A stretch of 64,000 bases of DNA, from NCBI RefSeq assembly GCF_020662265.1, contig NZ_VEWM01000122.1, positions 186,001 to 250,000 of the forward strand. The letters run 5' to 3'. Position 1 is the first letter of the stretch. The number at the start of each line of letters is the position of its first letter. The notes beneath the pieces were generated by a model. That model did not search any database and was not told where the DNA came from. It saw nothing but the letters and a program-made list of their open reading frames with translations. A program made the translations under genes and the position numbers. The stretch comes from Psychrobacter sp. I-STPA6b (GTDB lineage Bacteria; Pseudomonadota; Gammaproteobacteria; Pseudomonadales; Moraxellaceae). Of the stretch, positions 16,497-28,286 are shown piece by piece.

Positions 16497-18530
16497 CTAT
16501 TTCTGCTTTAATAAGGCTCGAATATTAGCAAGATATTCATCAGCAACTTTTTGTGGGTCTTTTTGTGCCTTTTGTTTTTTGGCTTTGGCTGGCCAGTTGA
16601 TATGGTCTTCAGGTAGCTCTTCTAAAAAGCGACTTTCTGTAGTCGGACGCATTTGTCCACCTGAGCGACGCTGAGCAGCAAGTGTCAGTGTGAGTTCACG
16701 TCTGGCACGTGTGATACCGACATACATTAAACGGCGCTCTTCTTCTACTGTCTCCGCTATGATGGAGTTGCGATGCGGTAGCAACTCTTCTTCTAAGCCC
16801 ATGATATAGACGTAATTAAACTCTAAGCCCTTGGCAGCATGGAGGGTCATTAGATTGACTTTGTTGGTATTTTCTTCTTCTTGTTGCTGCTCTAGCATAT
16901 CCAGCAGTACCAACTTACGAATGACCGATTCAATGTTACGTTCATCGTCATCTTCTGCACGGTTAATCAGTGCTTGAATACTGTTATACAGTGCTTCAAT
17001 ATTATCCAGACGGTTTTTTTCTTGTTGTGGTGTTTTTGCTTCACTTCTGACTACATCAATATAGCCTGTCTCGTCAATCATCTGCCGAACTACGGGGACA
17101 GGGTCAGGGTGTTGGTCAAGCTCACGGGTATAATGCTCAATAAAGTCACCAAATTCTTTTAGTGAGGCATGTGCTTTTTTGGGTAGAACATGTGCTAGAC
17201 CACCATGTGTGCAAGAGGCAAGCAGTGAGATGCTATGTTCTTGTGCAAACAGTCCTAGCTTTTCTAAGGTAGCAGGACCCATGCCTCGTTTTGGTGTGTT
17301 GATAATACGTAAAAAAGCACTGTCATCCTCGGGGTTTAAAATTACCCGCAGATAGCCCATGATGTCTTTGATTTCACTACGAGCAAAAAATGACGTACCA
17401 CCCGAGAGCTTATAGGGCACTTGCAGTTGGCGCAGTTGTGCCTCAAGCATACGTGCCTGAAAGTTACTGCGATATAGCACCGCATAGTCTTCCCATTCGT
17501 TACCAAAGCGCAGTTTATGAGTGACAATTTCTTTAGCAACCCGTTCTGCTTCATCGTCATCATTACGGCAGTTAATAATGCGGATTTTTTCGCCTTCACC
17601 TTTGTCTGACCACAGTGCTTTTTCAAACAAATGCTCATTATTGGTAATCACCGAGTTGGCAGCATTTAAAATGCGGCTGGTAGAGCGGTAATTTTGCTCC
17701 AGTTTGATGACCTTTAATTTAGGAAAGTCCTCTTTTAGCAATGCCATATTTTCAGGCTTTGCCCCACGCCATGCGTAGATGGATTGGTCATCATCACCAA
17801 CGACAGTAAAGCGCCCTTGTATCCCAACAATTAACTTAATCAGCTCATATTGAGCAGTGTTGGTGTCTTGATATTCATCAACCAATAGATAGCGGATACG
17901 ATTTTGCCATTTGTCACGCAGTTGTGTGTTTTCTCGTAAAATTTTGGTTGGTAGCACAATCAAATCATCAAAATCTACCGCATTATAAGCACGTAGATTA
18001 CGCTCATATAAGGCATAGAGATTGGCAAAAATCATGTCTTCAGGGTCAGTTAAGGTCTCTACAGCCTTATCAGGCTCTATTAAGTCATTTTTCCAATCAG
18101 AAATCATTTTGATGGCTTTGCCGACCAGCTCTCGACTTTCTGCCCCTGACAAATTGTCACGCATCATCAGCTCCATCAATAGCCGTTTGCTATCGTCAGA
18201 GTCCATGATAGAAAAGTTACCTTTTAATGGCGTGTGCAACAGTTCATAGCGCAAAAACTGTAAGCCAAACTGGTGGAAAGTGGATACTGTCAAGCCACGT
18301 GTTTTTTCACTTGGCAGTAGTTTGCTAACCCGTGCTTTCATTTCACGGGCCGCTTTATTGGTAAAGGTCACTGCGGTGATGCGCTCGGCTGGCATGTTGC
18401 ACTGCTCAATCAGATAGGCAATTTTACGTGTGATGACTGAGGTTTTGCCTGAGCCTGCTCCAGCCAAGACCAGTAGTGGCCCCGATACATACGTCATTGC
18501 CTCAAGCTGTCTGGGATTGAGTTGGCTCAT
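16497..18530 (-). CDS. rep: ATP-dependent DNA helicase Rep
   Basis: Superfamily 1A 3'-5' DNA helicase that clears proteins ahead of replication forks. The N-terminus (LNPRQLEAMTYVSGPLLVLA) and the 677-aa length match Rep (E. coli 673 aa) rather than UvrD or PcrA. Helicase motifs seen: Walker A GAGSGKTSVITRK, motif II LLVDEYQDTN, motif III VGDDDQSIYAWRGA, motif IV LEQNYRST, motif V TLHAAKGLEF and motif VI YVGITRARREL. It is the first gene of the minus-strand run rep-mgtE-dut-algC-argB, separated by 127 nt from mgtE. Confidence 0.95.
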   Translation of the reverse strand: MSQLNPRQLEAMTYVSGPLLVLAGAGSGKTSVITRKIAYLIEQCNMPAERITAVTFTNKAAREMKARVSKLLPSEKTRGLTVSTFHQFGLQFLRYELLHTPLKGNFSIMDSDDSKRLLMELMMRDNLSGAESRELVGKAIKMISDWKNDLIEPDKAVETLTDPEDMIFANLYALYERNLRAYNAVDFDDLIVLPTKILRENTQLRDKWQNRIRYLLVDEYQDTNTAQYELIKLIVGIQGRFTVVGDDDQSIYAWRGAKPENMALLKEDFPKLKVIKLEQNYRSTSRILNAANSVITNNEHLFEKALWSDKGEGEKIRIINCRNDDDEAERVAKEIVTHKLRFGNEWEDYAVLYRSNFQARMLEAQLRQLQVPYKLSGGTSFFARSEIKDIMGYLRVILNPEDDSAFLRIINTPKRGMGPATLEKLGLFAQEHSISLLASCTHGGLAHVLPKKAHASLKEFGDFIEHYTRELDQHPDPVPVVRQMIDETGYIDVVRSEAKTPQQEKNRLDNIEALYNSIQALINRAEDDDERNIESVIRKLVLLDMLEQQQEEENTNKVNLMTLHAAKGLEFNYVYIMGLEEELLPHRNSIIAETVEEERRLMYVGITRARRELTLTLAAQRRSGGQMRPTTESRFLEELPEDHINWPAKAKKQKAQKDPQKVADEYLANIRALLKQK

Positions 18531-18647
18531 AAAACTAACCTATTGTTGATGATTTAATAATTTGGCTATATAAATATGAATAAATAAGAGATGGCTTATT
18601 ATAGTGGTTGATTGTTAAATAACAACCGATATCACTGCATTTAGGGA

Positions 18648-19546
18648 ATGAATCGTAGGAAAAGTAAAGTGAGAATCATCTATGAAGATAGTATACGGGT
18701 TGAAATGGTTAACGATACCTATGTGGTGACCGAATTGCGTTATCAACGTGCCAAAGAATCATTGATTCGGCGTGTATTAATGATGTTTGGGCATCTTGTT
18801 TTTCCTATTTTTTTACTGATAGCAGGATTGGCTGTTTGGTCTGGCTTTACTTATTCAACGATCATCTCTTGTCAAAGACTATCTACCCTAGATGGTATAA
18901 AGAATCCTACTAATAATACAAGTGTCACCGCAGAATGTCAGGTAAGTAGAGATTACTTGTTACGCAGTGATGAAGTTATTGTACAGTGGCAATCTGTCAG
19001 TGGTGTTCGGGTAGTTCCAAGCCATGAGACGTGTTTTGTTGAGTTGGTATTACCAAACAATCAAAGCCTGCCATTAAGTTCTCATTCTAGCTCAACGCAA
19101 TGTACTGCTTATACTAAGATTAGAGAGATGAACCAATATATTCAGCTACCTAGACAGTATTGGGAAAATAATAATGCCAAAAATGTGTCATTTGGAGGTA
19201 GTGTGTTGCCATGGATAGGTGGTGGGGTGTTGATATTTTTGGGGATTGCTATGATTAAATACATGATGTCTCCGGGACTTTTGACTCAAATTATCATTGA
19301 TAAACATCGCCATAAGATGACCATTGACTATCTAACCATATTTGGCAGTTATCAGCGAGTCATTAAGTTTTCTGATATTGTTGACATTATATTTTTGGCA
19401 AAATTGAACAGTGATACTGAACAAATGAAAGTACAAAAACATGAAATACGGCTGGCAAATAGTAAGCCGATTGATGTGCTAATTTGCTATGACCATGATG
19501 AGATGTTGGCTGTTCATCAAGAAATGAAACAGTGGATAGGATTGGG

Positions 19547-19550
<4 letters not shown>
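18648..19550 (+). CDS. Unknown two-TM membrane protein with PH-like C-terminus
   Basis: No family recognised. The 300-aa protein has a cytoplasmic basic N-terminus, TM1 at about residues 47-70 (FPIFLLIAGLAVWSGFTY), an extracytoplasmic domain of about 115 residues with four cysteines (two disulfides possible), TM2 at about 187-207 (LPWIGGGVLIFLGIAMIKYM) and a cytoplasmic tail. The tail (IIIDKHRHKMTIDYLTIFG...VIKFSDIVDI) resembles bacterial PH-like membrane proteins (inference). The ATG at 18648 has AGGGA directly adjoining it; a GTG at 18669 has a better-spaced AGGA and may be the true start. Its stop overlaps the convergent gene by 4 bp. Confidence 0.6.
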
Positions 19551-21233
<1,683 letters not shown>

Positions 21234-21307
21234 TCAAGAAAGTAAAGGTGAAAATAAAAAGAATTATGGTAAAATCATGATTTACATTATAGCCTAAGGA
21301 AGGTCTT

Positions 21308-21874
21308 ATGACGACTCATACTGATGGAACAGAAACAATTGATGAACATTCAGACTTAATGAATGAGGAAGAATTTTCTTCCGTCATGGATGATAATAAG
21401 CCAGCGTCAGCCATGGATGAGCATGAGTCTCGGCGACTGGATATTGCTGGACAAAGACTAGTAGATGCCTTTAATCATAGCCCTTATCTGAGTTTTAATC
21501 AGATGAAGATGTGCTTTGAAGACGATACCATTCGTTGTTATTTGGATGCCAGAGATGAACTTATTGGTAATGTAAACTTTAATATTTTACATGGTGGTGT
21601 TGCAGCTACGATGTTAGATAGTGTCGGTGGTATTGTGGCAATGCTAGAAATCTATCGTCGCAATCAAGGTGAGTTAAGTGAACAAGTTAAAAAAATCAGT
21701 CGCTTGGCAACTGTAGATTTGCGTATTGATTACATAGCGCCTGGAACAGGAAAACAGTTTATTGCCAGTGCAGAGGTGATTCGTATGGGGCGTAAAGGTT
21801 GTACATCACGTATGCAGATGGTTAATGATGAAGGTAAGTTAATCGCTGTTGGTATTGCAAGTTTCGCATTTTAG
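21308..21874 (+). CDS. PaaI-family hotdog thioesterase
   Basis: Probable acyl-CoA thioesterase of the PaaI/YigI hotdog group, 188 aa. The first roughly 45 residues are acidic and probably disordered. The hotdog core follows: FNILHGGVAATMLDSVGGIVA (HGG loop plus the central helix), then TVDLRIDYIAPGTGKQFIASAEVIRMGRKGCTS, the typical TVxLxIxY strand and the RxGRxxxxS strand. The HGG and acidic helix position fit a catalytic member, but the substrate is unknown. AAGGAAGG lies just before the ATG, and a strong terminator follows. Confidence 0.85.
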   Translation: MTTHTDGTETIDEHSDLMNEEEFSSVMDDNKPASAMDEHESRRLDIAGQRLVDAFNHSPYLSFNQMKMCFEDDTIRCYLDARDELIGNVNFNILHGGVAATMLDSVGGIVAMLEIYRRNQGELSEQVKKISRLATVDLRIDYIAPGTGKQFIASAEVIRMGRKGCTSRMQMVNDEGKLIAVGIASFAF

Positions 21875-21920
21875 TAGGGCTGGCTGGCGACATAGTCAGC
21901 AATATATAGATAAAGAAAGT

Positions 21921-21949
21921 AGGGCTGTTTTGACTAACAGCCCTTTTTT
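21921..21949. terminator. Terminator between thioesterase and efflux operon
   Basis: AGGGCTGTT (21921-21929) and AACAGCCCT (21936-21944) form a perfect 9-bp GC-containing stem with a 6-nt loop, followed by six T on the plus strand. It lies 46 nt after the thioesterase stop. It may also end transcription from the convergent efflux operon, less efficiently. Confidence 0.9.
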
Positions 21950-21963
21950 ATAGTTTGAGCACT

Positions 21964-23769
21964 CTATTGTGGTGAGTCTGTAGCAGTCTCTGGTATCGGA
22001 GCTTGATCCTCTCTTACTACCTCTTCTGTAACAACTGGCTGCTCAATTAGCACTTCTTCTTGTGGCATAGTTACTTGTTGCACTTCCACAATGGCTGAAT
22101 CTGGCTGACTATCATTATTCAGGTCAACGGTTGCAAGGGTTTGAGTATCTACAACGGTAACAGGAGAAACCATCTCAATGGCTTTAGCCTGTTCAAGGCT
22201 GACAACAGATGCTGAGCTTGCAGATTCTACGGCTTCTTTGACAACGGTTTCATCAGATTTCGGTGTCAAAATATTAACCAAGTTGCGATGTTGTGGGGTA
22301 GGAATTCCAATCGGCTCAATTAAGTTAGCCCCACCACCTAATACACGGTATAGGTCAATTTGGTTAGTCAGCTTTTCTTGCTCAAGGGTCAAGATATTCT
22401 GCTGGGTAGAGAATAACGAGCGCTGTGCATCTAATACGCTCAGATAGTCGTCAACCTGAGCGATATAACGAGCCTCAGAGATGTTGTATAGCTCATCATA
22501 ATTTTTTTGCAGACGATATTGTGAGGCAAGACGCTGATTTAGAGTAGCGGTATTGACCAATACATCGTTAACTTCACGGAAAGCTGTTTGAATGGCTTTT
22601 TCATAGTTATTAAGTGCTTGTTCACGCTCCACTTGTGCCACTTCATAATTTGCATCCAAGCGTCCTGCATCAAAAATAGGCACGCTGATAGAAGGACCAA
22701 ATGACCAACTGGATGCAGAGCTTTTTAATAAGCTGCTTAAATCACTACTAGAATAGCCCAACTGTCCAGTTAGGCTGATGCTGGGGTAGTAAGCCGTTCT
22801 AGCTACCTCAATATTAGCTCCAGCAGCTTTTAAGTTATATTCTGCTTGCAAGATATCTGGGCGATAGCGTAATAGCTCGCTAGGTAATCCGGGTCCGGTT
22901 ACTTTGTCTGTGACAATTTTAGGCACAGCAGGTGCTGGCATCAGCTCAGCTGGAATTGGCATACCAATTAAATATTGTAGGGCGTTTTTTGCTTTTTCAA
23001 TATTACCCTGAGCTTCTAATATGGCTGTGTGTGCATTTTCAGCAGCGACCTCTGCTTGTAAGGAAGGAGCTTTAGAATCTATACCAGCAGCAAGTCGTGC
23101 CTTGGTGATACGTAAAGATTCTGCTCGGGTAACATAGGTTTGTTGTGCAAGTTCCAGTTGCTTTAATTGATAGCTTAGGTTGACATAATTGGTGGCAATA
23201 CTACTGATTAAACCAACTTGCACAGTGTCTTTAGCTGCTGTGGTTGCTAAAAAGCCTTGCAAGGCTTGTTCTTTCATATTGGCAATTTTGCCCCAGAAAT
23301 CTAGCTCATAGTTTGACATACCTAGATTGACACTATAACCACCATGCGGGTTCTTATCGACTGCATTATTTGCAGAGCGATTATAGCCACCACTGCCATT
23401 GATACTGACTGAGTCGCCATTATCAGCAATACGGTATTGAGCTCGTGCTTTTTTAATTGCTAACGTTGCGTCATGGATATCTTTATTATTCGCTAGACCA
23501 AGAGCAATCAGCGCTTTTAGTTTTTCGTCAGTATAAAAGTCTTGCCAGCGTAGAGCTGCTTGATTGCTTGGTTGCATACCATTATTCCCAGCGACTAATG
23601 GGTAGTTGTCTGTAATGGGAATATTAGGATGAGCAACCACAGGTGCATTTTGTGCAGGTGGAATACTATTACAAGCTGTCATACTGGCAACTAAAGCAGT
23701 GACACCTGCCAAACGAAACCACGTAGTATAGGTATAACGATGGTTTGAGTAGAATTTGACAATCGTCAT
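21964..23769 (-). CDS. adeK: RND efflux outer-membrane factor (OprM/AdeK type) with C-terminal extension
   Basis: TolC-like outer-membrane lipoprotein channel of the NodT/OprM family. The lipobox ASMTAC places the acylated Cys at residue 33. Two repeated OEP domains follow (about 85-290 and 300-475), with markers such as NYELDFWGKI, LRYRPDILQAEYNLKAAGA, PSISLTGQLG and VPIFDAGRLDANY. The family normally ends near LYRVLGGG (about 476), but here about 125 further residues follow, rich in V, E, P, S and T. The extension contains DLNNDSQPD, a DxNxDxxxD pattern typical of Ca2+-binding loops. The start codon overlaps the RND stop by 1 nt (TAATG). The symbol is by analogy. Confidence 0.88.
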   Translation of the reverse strand: MTIVKFYSNHRYTYTTWFRLAGVTALVASMTACNSIPPAQNAPVVAHPNIPITDNYPLVAGNNGMQPSNQAALRWQDFYTDEKLKALIALGLANNKDIHDATLAIKKARAQYRIADNGDSVSINGSGGYNRSANNAVDKNPHGGYSVNLGMSNYELDFWGKIANMKEQALQGFLATTAAKDTVQVGLISSIATNYVNLSYQLKQLELAQQTYVTRAESLRITKARLAAGIDSKAPSLQAEVAAENAHTAILEAQGNIEKAKNALQYLIGMPIPAELMPAPAVPKIVTDKVTGPGLPSELLRYRPDILQAEYNLKAAGANIEVARTAYYPSISLTGQLGYSSSDLSSLLKSSASSWSFGPSISVPIFDAGRLDANYEVAQVEREQALNNYEKAIQTAFREVNDVLVNTATLNQRLASQYRLQKNYDELYNISEARYIAQVDDYLSVLDAQRSLFSTQQNILTLEQEKLTNQIDLYRVLGGGANLIEPIGIPTPQHRNLVNILTPKSDETVVKEAVESASSASVVSLEQAKAIEMVSPVTVVDTQTLATVDLNNDSQPDSAIVEVQQVTMPQEEVLIEQPVVTEEVVREDQAPIPETATDSPQ

Positions 23770-26700
23770 TATAAATTTTCTCCAGAATGGGTTGGCTGTG
23801 GCTTCAATGGTTTATTATGAACTTTATTTGGAAATACGGAGCGTACCCAAATATAAAACATTGGAATAAAGAAGATGCCTAGGAAAGTGGCACTAAGCAC
23901 ACCACCTAAGACACTGGTACCAATAGCATTTTGACTGCCTGAACCTGCACCTGTGGCAATAAATAATGGCACAACGCCAATACCAAAGGCAAGTGAGGTC
24001 ATGATAATTGGACGCAAACGCTGTCGAGCAGCCGTCATGACCGATTCTTTAAGACTGAAGCCAGCTTCTTGATATTCTTTAGCAAATTCAATGATTAAGA
24101 TAGCATTTTTAGCAGACAAACCGACCACCGTCAATAAGCCAACTTGTAAATAAACGTCATTGGCAAAGTCTCGTCCCCATGTCATTAAGGCAGCACCCAA
24201 GACACCCAGTGGAATGACTAACATCACTGCAAAAGGAATGGACCAGCTTTCATACAATGCCGCCAGACACAAAAATACAACTAAGATAGATAATGCATAT
24301 AGCATGGGGGCTTGGTCACCTGATTTTTTCTCTTCAAGTGACATACCAGTCCACTCATAATCAACCCCTGCAGGTAGCTGTGCAACCATCTGCTCCATTG
24401 CCGTCATGGCATCTCCAGAGCTGAGTCCGGGTGTGGCTGAGCCCTGCAACTTCATTGAAGAGAAGCTGTTATAACGGGTGAGCCTTGGTGAGCCATAAGT
24501 CCATTCTGTACTGGTAAAGGCACCAAAGGGAATCATCTCATTAGAGTTATTGCGCACCGACCATTTACCAATATCTTCAGGATTGGTACGACTATTGGGC
24601 TGTCCTTGGACAAAAACACGTTTAATCCGACCTCTATCAACAAAGTCATTGACATAAGTAGAACCCCAAGCTGTGGTTAATACCCCATTAATGTCTTGCA
24701 TCGACAAGCCATAAGCTGCCGCTTGGTCTTGATTAATATTAACTTTAAGCTGAGGCGCATCTTCTTGCCCACTTGGACGTATCTGACCGATGGTCTCATT
24801 TTGCATTGCCATCCCGATTAGCATATTGCGAGCATCAGTGAGGGCTTCATGTCCAATATTACCAGTGTCTTGTAGTATTAATTCAAAACCACTGGCTTCT
24901 CCAAGCTCAGGAATGGCAGGTGGAATGGTACTATAAACTGTTGCTTTATTAAACTGAGTAAAGAAGTAGCCATTGGCTTTTTCAGCAATGGTTTTTGCCG
25001 AGTTTGCTTCACCAAGGCGTTCACTCCAATCAGTGAGGCGCACAAAGGCGATACCCATATTTTGTCCTGCACCTGCAAAACTAAAGCCAGAGACAGTAAA
25101 AATATCTGAAACATTGTTTTTTTCTTGAGTCTCAAAGTATTCTGTCACTGTGTGCATGACATCTTGTGTTTCCTCCAGTGTTGAGCCTGATGGCAGTTGC
25201 ACTAAGGTAAGCATGATGCCTTGGTCTTCATCAGGTAAAAATGAACCCGGAATTCGCATAAATACAGCTACTAACAAGCCAATAATAAGCACATAAGGAA
25301 TAAGGTATAACCACTTTAAACCAAAGCTTTTACCAACAAAGTGTTCATAACGTTTGCTTAAGGTATAAAAGCTACGGTTAAACCATGCAAAAAATCCTTT
25401 ACGATTTTCATCTTGTTTATCATGGCTTTTGCCACGTTTTAAGATAGTGACACACAGGGCTGGAGTAAAAATCAAAGCCACAATGGCAGATAAGGTCATA
25501 CTACTAATCAGCGTAATGGCAAATTGGCGATAAATCACCCCAGTTGAGCCACCGAAGAATGCCATGGGTACAAAGACAGCCGATAAGATGACTGCAATAC
25601 CGATGACCACTTTGCTAATCTCTCGCATACTCTCTAAAGTAGCATCTTTGACAGAAATGTCAGGATTTTCCTCAAGTAGTCGCTCAACGTTTTCTACTAC
25701 CACAATGGCATCATCGACTAATAGACCAATAGATAATACCATCGCAAACATGGTTAATACATTGATACTAAAGCCAACCGTATAAAGTATGCCAAAAGTA
25801 CCTAGTAATACGACAGGGACAGCAAGTGTGGGAATGATGGTGGCACGCCAGTTTTGTAAAAACAAGAACATGACTAAAAATACCAACACAATGGCTTCTA
25901 GTAGAGTATGAGCCACTTGCTCAATTGACAATTTAACAAAAGGTGTGGTGTCGTAGGGTACTTTGACTTCTAGACCAGAGGGAAAGTTTTTCTCTAGCTC
26001 AGCCATGCGCTCGGCAACGGCAGCACGAGTATCTAGGGCATTTGCTCCTGAGGCTAGGGCAATTCCCATACCCGCAGCAGGTTTTCCATTATAGGAAGAT
26101 ATCATACTATAGTCTTCACTACCAATTTCAACCTTTGCCACATCACCCAAACGGACTTGCGCACCGGCTGTATCTGTTTTTAGTAAGATATTTTTAAATT
26201 CATCAGGTGTTTGCAGATAGCTTTGAACCGTTACTGTGGCATTAATAACTTGTTGCTCAGTATCAGCAGGTGCTTGTCCTAGTTGTCCTGCAGACACTTG
26301 GGCATTTTGTGCTTGTATGGCATGGATAATGTCTGATGGCATTAGGTGGTAGTTGCGTAGGCTTTCAGGGTCAAGCCAAATGCGCATGGCATAAGGTGAG
26401 CCAAAAACGGTGACATCACCAACCCCTTCTACACGGCTTATCTGATCAATAATATTAGAATTAATATAATCAGCAATATCTGCTCTATCCATATTGCCGT
26501 TAGTTGAGATAAATGCTTGCACCATCAAAAAACCACTGGATGATTTGGCAACATTAATCCCTTGTCTTTGTACGATTTGAGGCAGCTGACTGGTGGCGGC
26601 TTGTAGTTTGTTTTGCACCTGTACTTGAGCTTGGTCAGGGTCAACGCCATTTTCAAAGGTTAGGGTAATTGAAGCAGAGCCATTTGATGAGCTGGATGAT

Positions 26701-26936
26701 GACATATACATTAAGCCATCTAGCCCTTTCATACGTTGCTCAATGATTTGTACCACAGAATCTTCTAATGTTTGTGCATTAGCACCAGGATAGGTGGCAC
26801 TGATGGTAATGGTTGGTGGAGCAATACGGGGATACTGCTCGATGGGCAGTTTGATAACTGCAATGACACCCATCACCATGATTAAAATAGCTATCACCCA
26901 AGCAAAAATAGGGCGATGAATAAAAAACTTTGACAT
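23769..26936 (-). CDS. adeJ: RND multidrug efflux pump, inner-membrane subunit (HAE1)
   Basis: Proton-driven drug exporter of the AcrB/AdeJ/MexB family, trimeric in the inner membrane. Full length (1055 aa). Start MSKFFIHRPIFAWVIAI matches AcrB and its ATG has AGGAG 7 nt upstream, better than the ATG one codon before. Seen: PIEQYPRIAPPTITISATYPGA, the TM4 proton-relay pair in GLLVDDAIVVVENVERL, and TM10 GLSAKNAILIIEFAKE with the relay lysine. The gene lies between the periplasmic adaptor (9-nt gap) and the outer-membrane factor (1-nt overlap), a complete tripartite operon. Drug range cannot be read from sequence. Confidence 0.95.
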   Translation of the reverse strand: MSKFFIHRPIFAWVIAILIMVMGVIAVIKLPIEQYPRIAPPTITISATYPGANAQTLEDSVVQIIEQRMKGLDGLMYMSSSSSSNGSASITLTFENGVDPDQAQVQVQNKLQAATSQLPQIVQRQGINVAKSSSGFLMVQAFISTNGNMDRADIADYINSNIIDQISRVEGVGDVTVFGSPYAMRIWLDPESLRNYHLMPSDIIHAIQAQNAQVSAGQLGQAPADTEQQVINATVTVQSYLQTPDEFKNILLKTDTAGAQVRLGDVAKVEIGSEDYSMISSYNGKPAAGMGIALASGANALDTRAAVAERMAELEKNFPSGLEVKVPYDTTPFVKLSIEQVAHTLLEAIVLVFLVMFLFLQNWRATIIPTLAVPVVLLGTFGILYTVGFSINVLTMFAMVLSIGLLVDDAIVVVENVERLLEENPDISVKDATLESMREISKVVIGIAVILSAVFVPMAFFGGSTGVIYRQFAITLISSMTLSAIVALIFTPALCVTILKRGKSHDKQDENRKGFFAWFNRSFYTLSKRYEHFVGKSFGLKWLYLIPYVLIIGLLVAVFMRIPGSFLPDEDQGIMLTLVQLPSGSTLEETQDVMHTVTEYFETQEKNNVSDIFTVSGFSFAGAGQNMGIAFVRLTDWSERLGEANSAKTIAEKANGYFFTQFNKATVYSTIPPAIPELGEASGFELILQDTGNIGHEALTDARNMLIGMAMQNETIGQIRPSGQEDAPQLKVNINQDQAAAYGLSMQDINGVLTTAWGSTYVNDFVDRGRIKRVFVQGQPNSRTNPEDIGKWSVRNNSNEMIPFGAFTSTEWTYGSPRLTRYNSFSSMKLQGSATPGLSSGDAMTAMEQMVAQLPAGVDYEWTGMSLEEKKSGDQAPMLYALSILVVFLCLAALYESWSIPFAVMLVIPLGVLGAALMTWGRDFANDVYLQVGLLTVVGLSAKNAILIIEFAKEYQEAGFSLKESVMTAARQRLRPIIMTSLAFGIGVVPLFIATGAGSGSQNAIGTSVLGGVLSATFLGIFFIPMFYIWVRSVFPNKVHNKPLKPQPTHSGENL

Positions 26937-26945
26937 CATACGCTC

Positions 26946-28286
26946 CTAGTTTGTTTGTGTTGACGCTTTATTATTATCTGTCGTAGCGCTACTTGTGTTC
27001 TCTGAAGTCTCTTTGTTTGCTGTTGGTGCAACAGGACCTTGACCAGAATTAGGTTTAATTTGATTGCTAGGTGCTGTACCTGCCTGAGCATTACCACCTT
27101 CTGGACTTACTGGTTTTGCGACTACTTGTTGCTCAGGGCGTACTTTTGCACCACCTATAATGACCACTTTTTCACCAGCTTTTAGTCCATCAGTGACAAT
27201 CCATTTATTTCCAAAAGTACCATCTATGGTGACAGGACGCACTTGAATTTTACTTTCTGCATCCACGATATAAACCTGTGCATCACCTTTAGGTGTACGC
27301 ATTACCGCACTTTGGGGCAACAAAACAGCGTTATTAAGTACACCTTGAGTTAGCTTGGCAGTAACGAACATACCTGGAAGCAACAAGGTGTGCTCATTTG
27401 GGAAAACTGCTCTTAATGTCACACCGCCTGTGTCAGCGTTAACCTTAGCATCTATCAAGGAAAGCTGTCCCATTGCTGGATACACAGAATTATCCTCTAG
27501 TATTAGCTCAACGATGCTACTGCCTGCTTGTAGCTGTCCTGCTGCTTGTTGTTGTTTTAGCTTGAGTAAATCGGCAGATGATTGACTGATATCAACATAG
27601 ATGGGATTGAGCTGCTCAATGGTGACTAAAGGCTCACCCTGATTGGCACTGACCAATGCACCAGCAGTGACACTTGATAGACCTGTTTTTCCAGAAATGG
27701 GCGCACGTACAATGGTACGACTATAATCAAGCTCACTGGCGTTTAGGTTCGCTTGTGCCGTTTCTATCGCCGCTTGTGCATTTGCCACGCCTGCTTGTGC
27801 AGTTTTATAACTAGTCTGTGCTTGTTGGAATTGCTGTTGGGAAATAGCGTTGATTTCTACCAAAGGCTGTAGTCTTTGCAAGTCACTACTGGCTTGTTGT
27901 AGTAATGCTTGCTGATTTGCTAAATTTGCATAAGCCTGTTTAACCGCAGCCTCACCACTAGCCTTAGCAGATTGATAGTTATCGATATTGATACGGTATA
28001 AGGGTTGTCCTTTTTGTACCATACTGCCTTCTTGAAATAAGACCTCATCAATAATACCTGACGCTTGCGGACGTACTTCTGCACTTTGATAAGCAGCAGT
28101 TCGTCCAGCGAAGGTCTGCTGTAAGGGAACAGATTGGAATTGGACAGGCATTACATCAACCACACTAGGAGGCGGTGCTTGTTGCTCAGTAGGAGCTTGT
28201 TCTGTATTGTTACGGTTACAACCAACAAGTGTCATACTGGTAGTAGCCATCAGAAAAGAGACTAACACAAGGGGAGCGTATTTCAT
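26946..28286 (-). CDS. adeI: RND efflux periplasmic adaptor subunit
   Basis: Membrane fusion lipoprotein (AcrA/MexA/AdeI type) bridging the RND pump and the outer-membrane channel. Start MKYAPLVLVSFLM is preferred: GAGGAA lies just upstream and the lipobox LVGC then gives an acylated Cys at residue 23. Domains: half-lipoyl EVRPQASGIIDEVLFQEGSMV, a Gln/Ala-rich alpha-hairpin (about 90-185), the second half-lipoyl RTIVRAPISGKTG, a beta-barrel and a membrane-proximal domain. The tail of about 60 residues is Gly/Asn/Thr-rich. It is first in the operon; the promoter must lie in 28287-28680. No regulator gene is adjacent. Confidence 0.94.
   Translation of the reverse strand: MKYAPLVLVSFLMATTSMTLVGCNRNNTEQAPTEQQAPPPSVVDVMPVQFQSVPLQQTFAGRTAAYQSAEVRPQASGIIDEVLFQEGSMVQKGQPLYRINIDNYQSAKASGEAAVKQAYANLANQQALLQQASSDLQRLQPLVEINAISQQQFQQAQTSYKTAQAGVANAQAAIETAQANLNASELDYSRTIVRAPISGKTGLSSVTAGALVSANQGEPLVTIEQLNPIYVDISQSSADLLKLKQQQAAGQLQAGSSIVELILEDNSVYPAMGQLSLIDAKVNADTGGVTLRAVFPNEHTLLLPGMFVTAKLTQGVLNNAVLLPQSAVMRTPKGDAQVYIVDAESKIQVRPVTIDGTFGNKWIVTDGLKAGEKVVIIGGAKVRPEQQVVAKPVSPEGGNAQAGTAPSNQIKPNSGQGPVAPTANKETSENTSSATTDNNKASTQTN

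Noticed and set aside
16497-18530. UvrD or PcrA identity for the helicase
   Set aside because: N-terminal sequence and 677-aa length fit Rep better; UvrD is about 720 aa with a longer C-terminal region.
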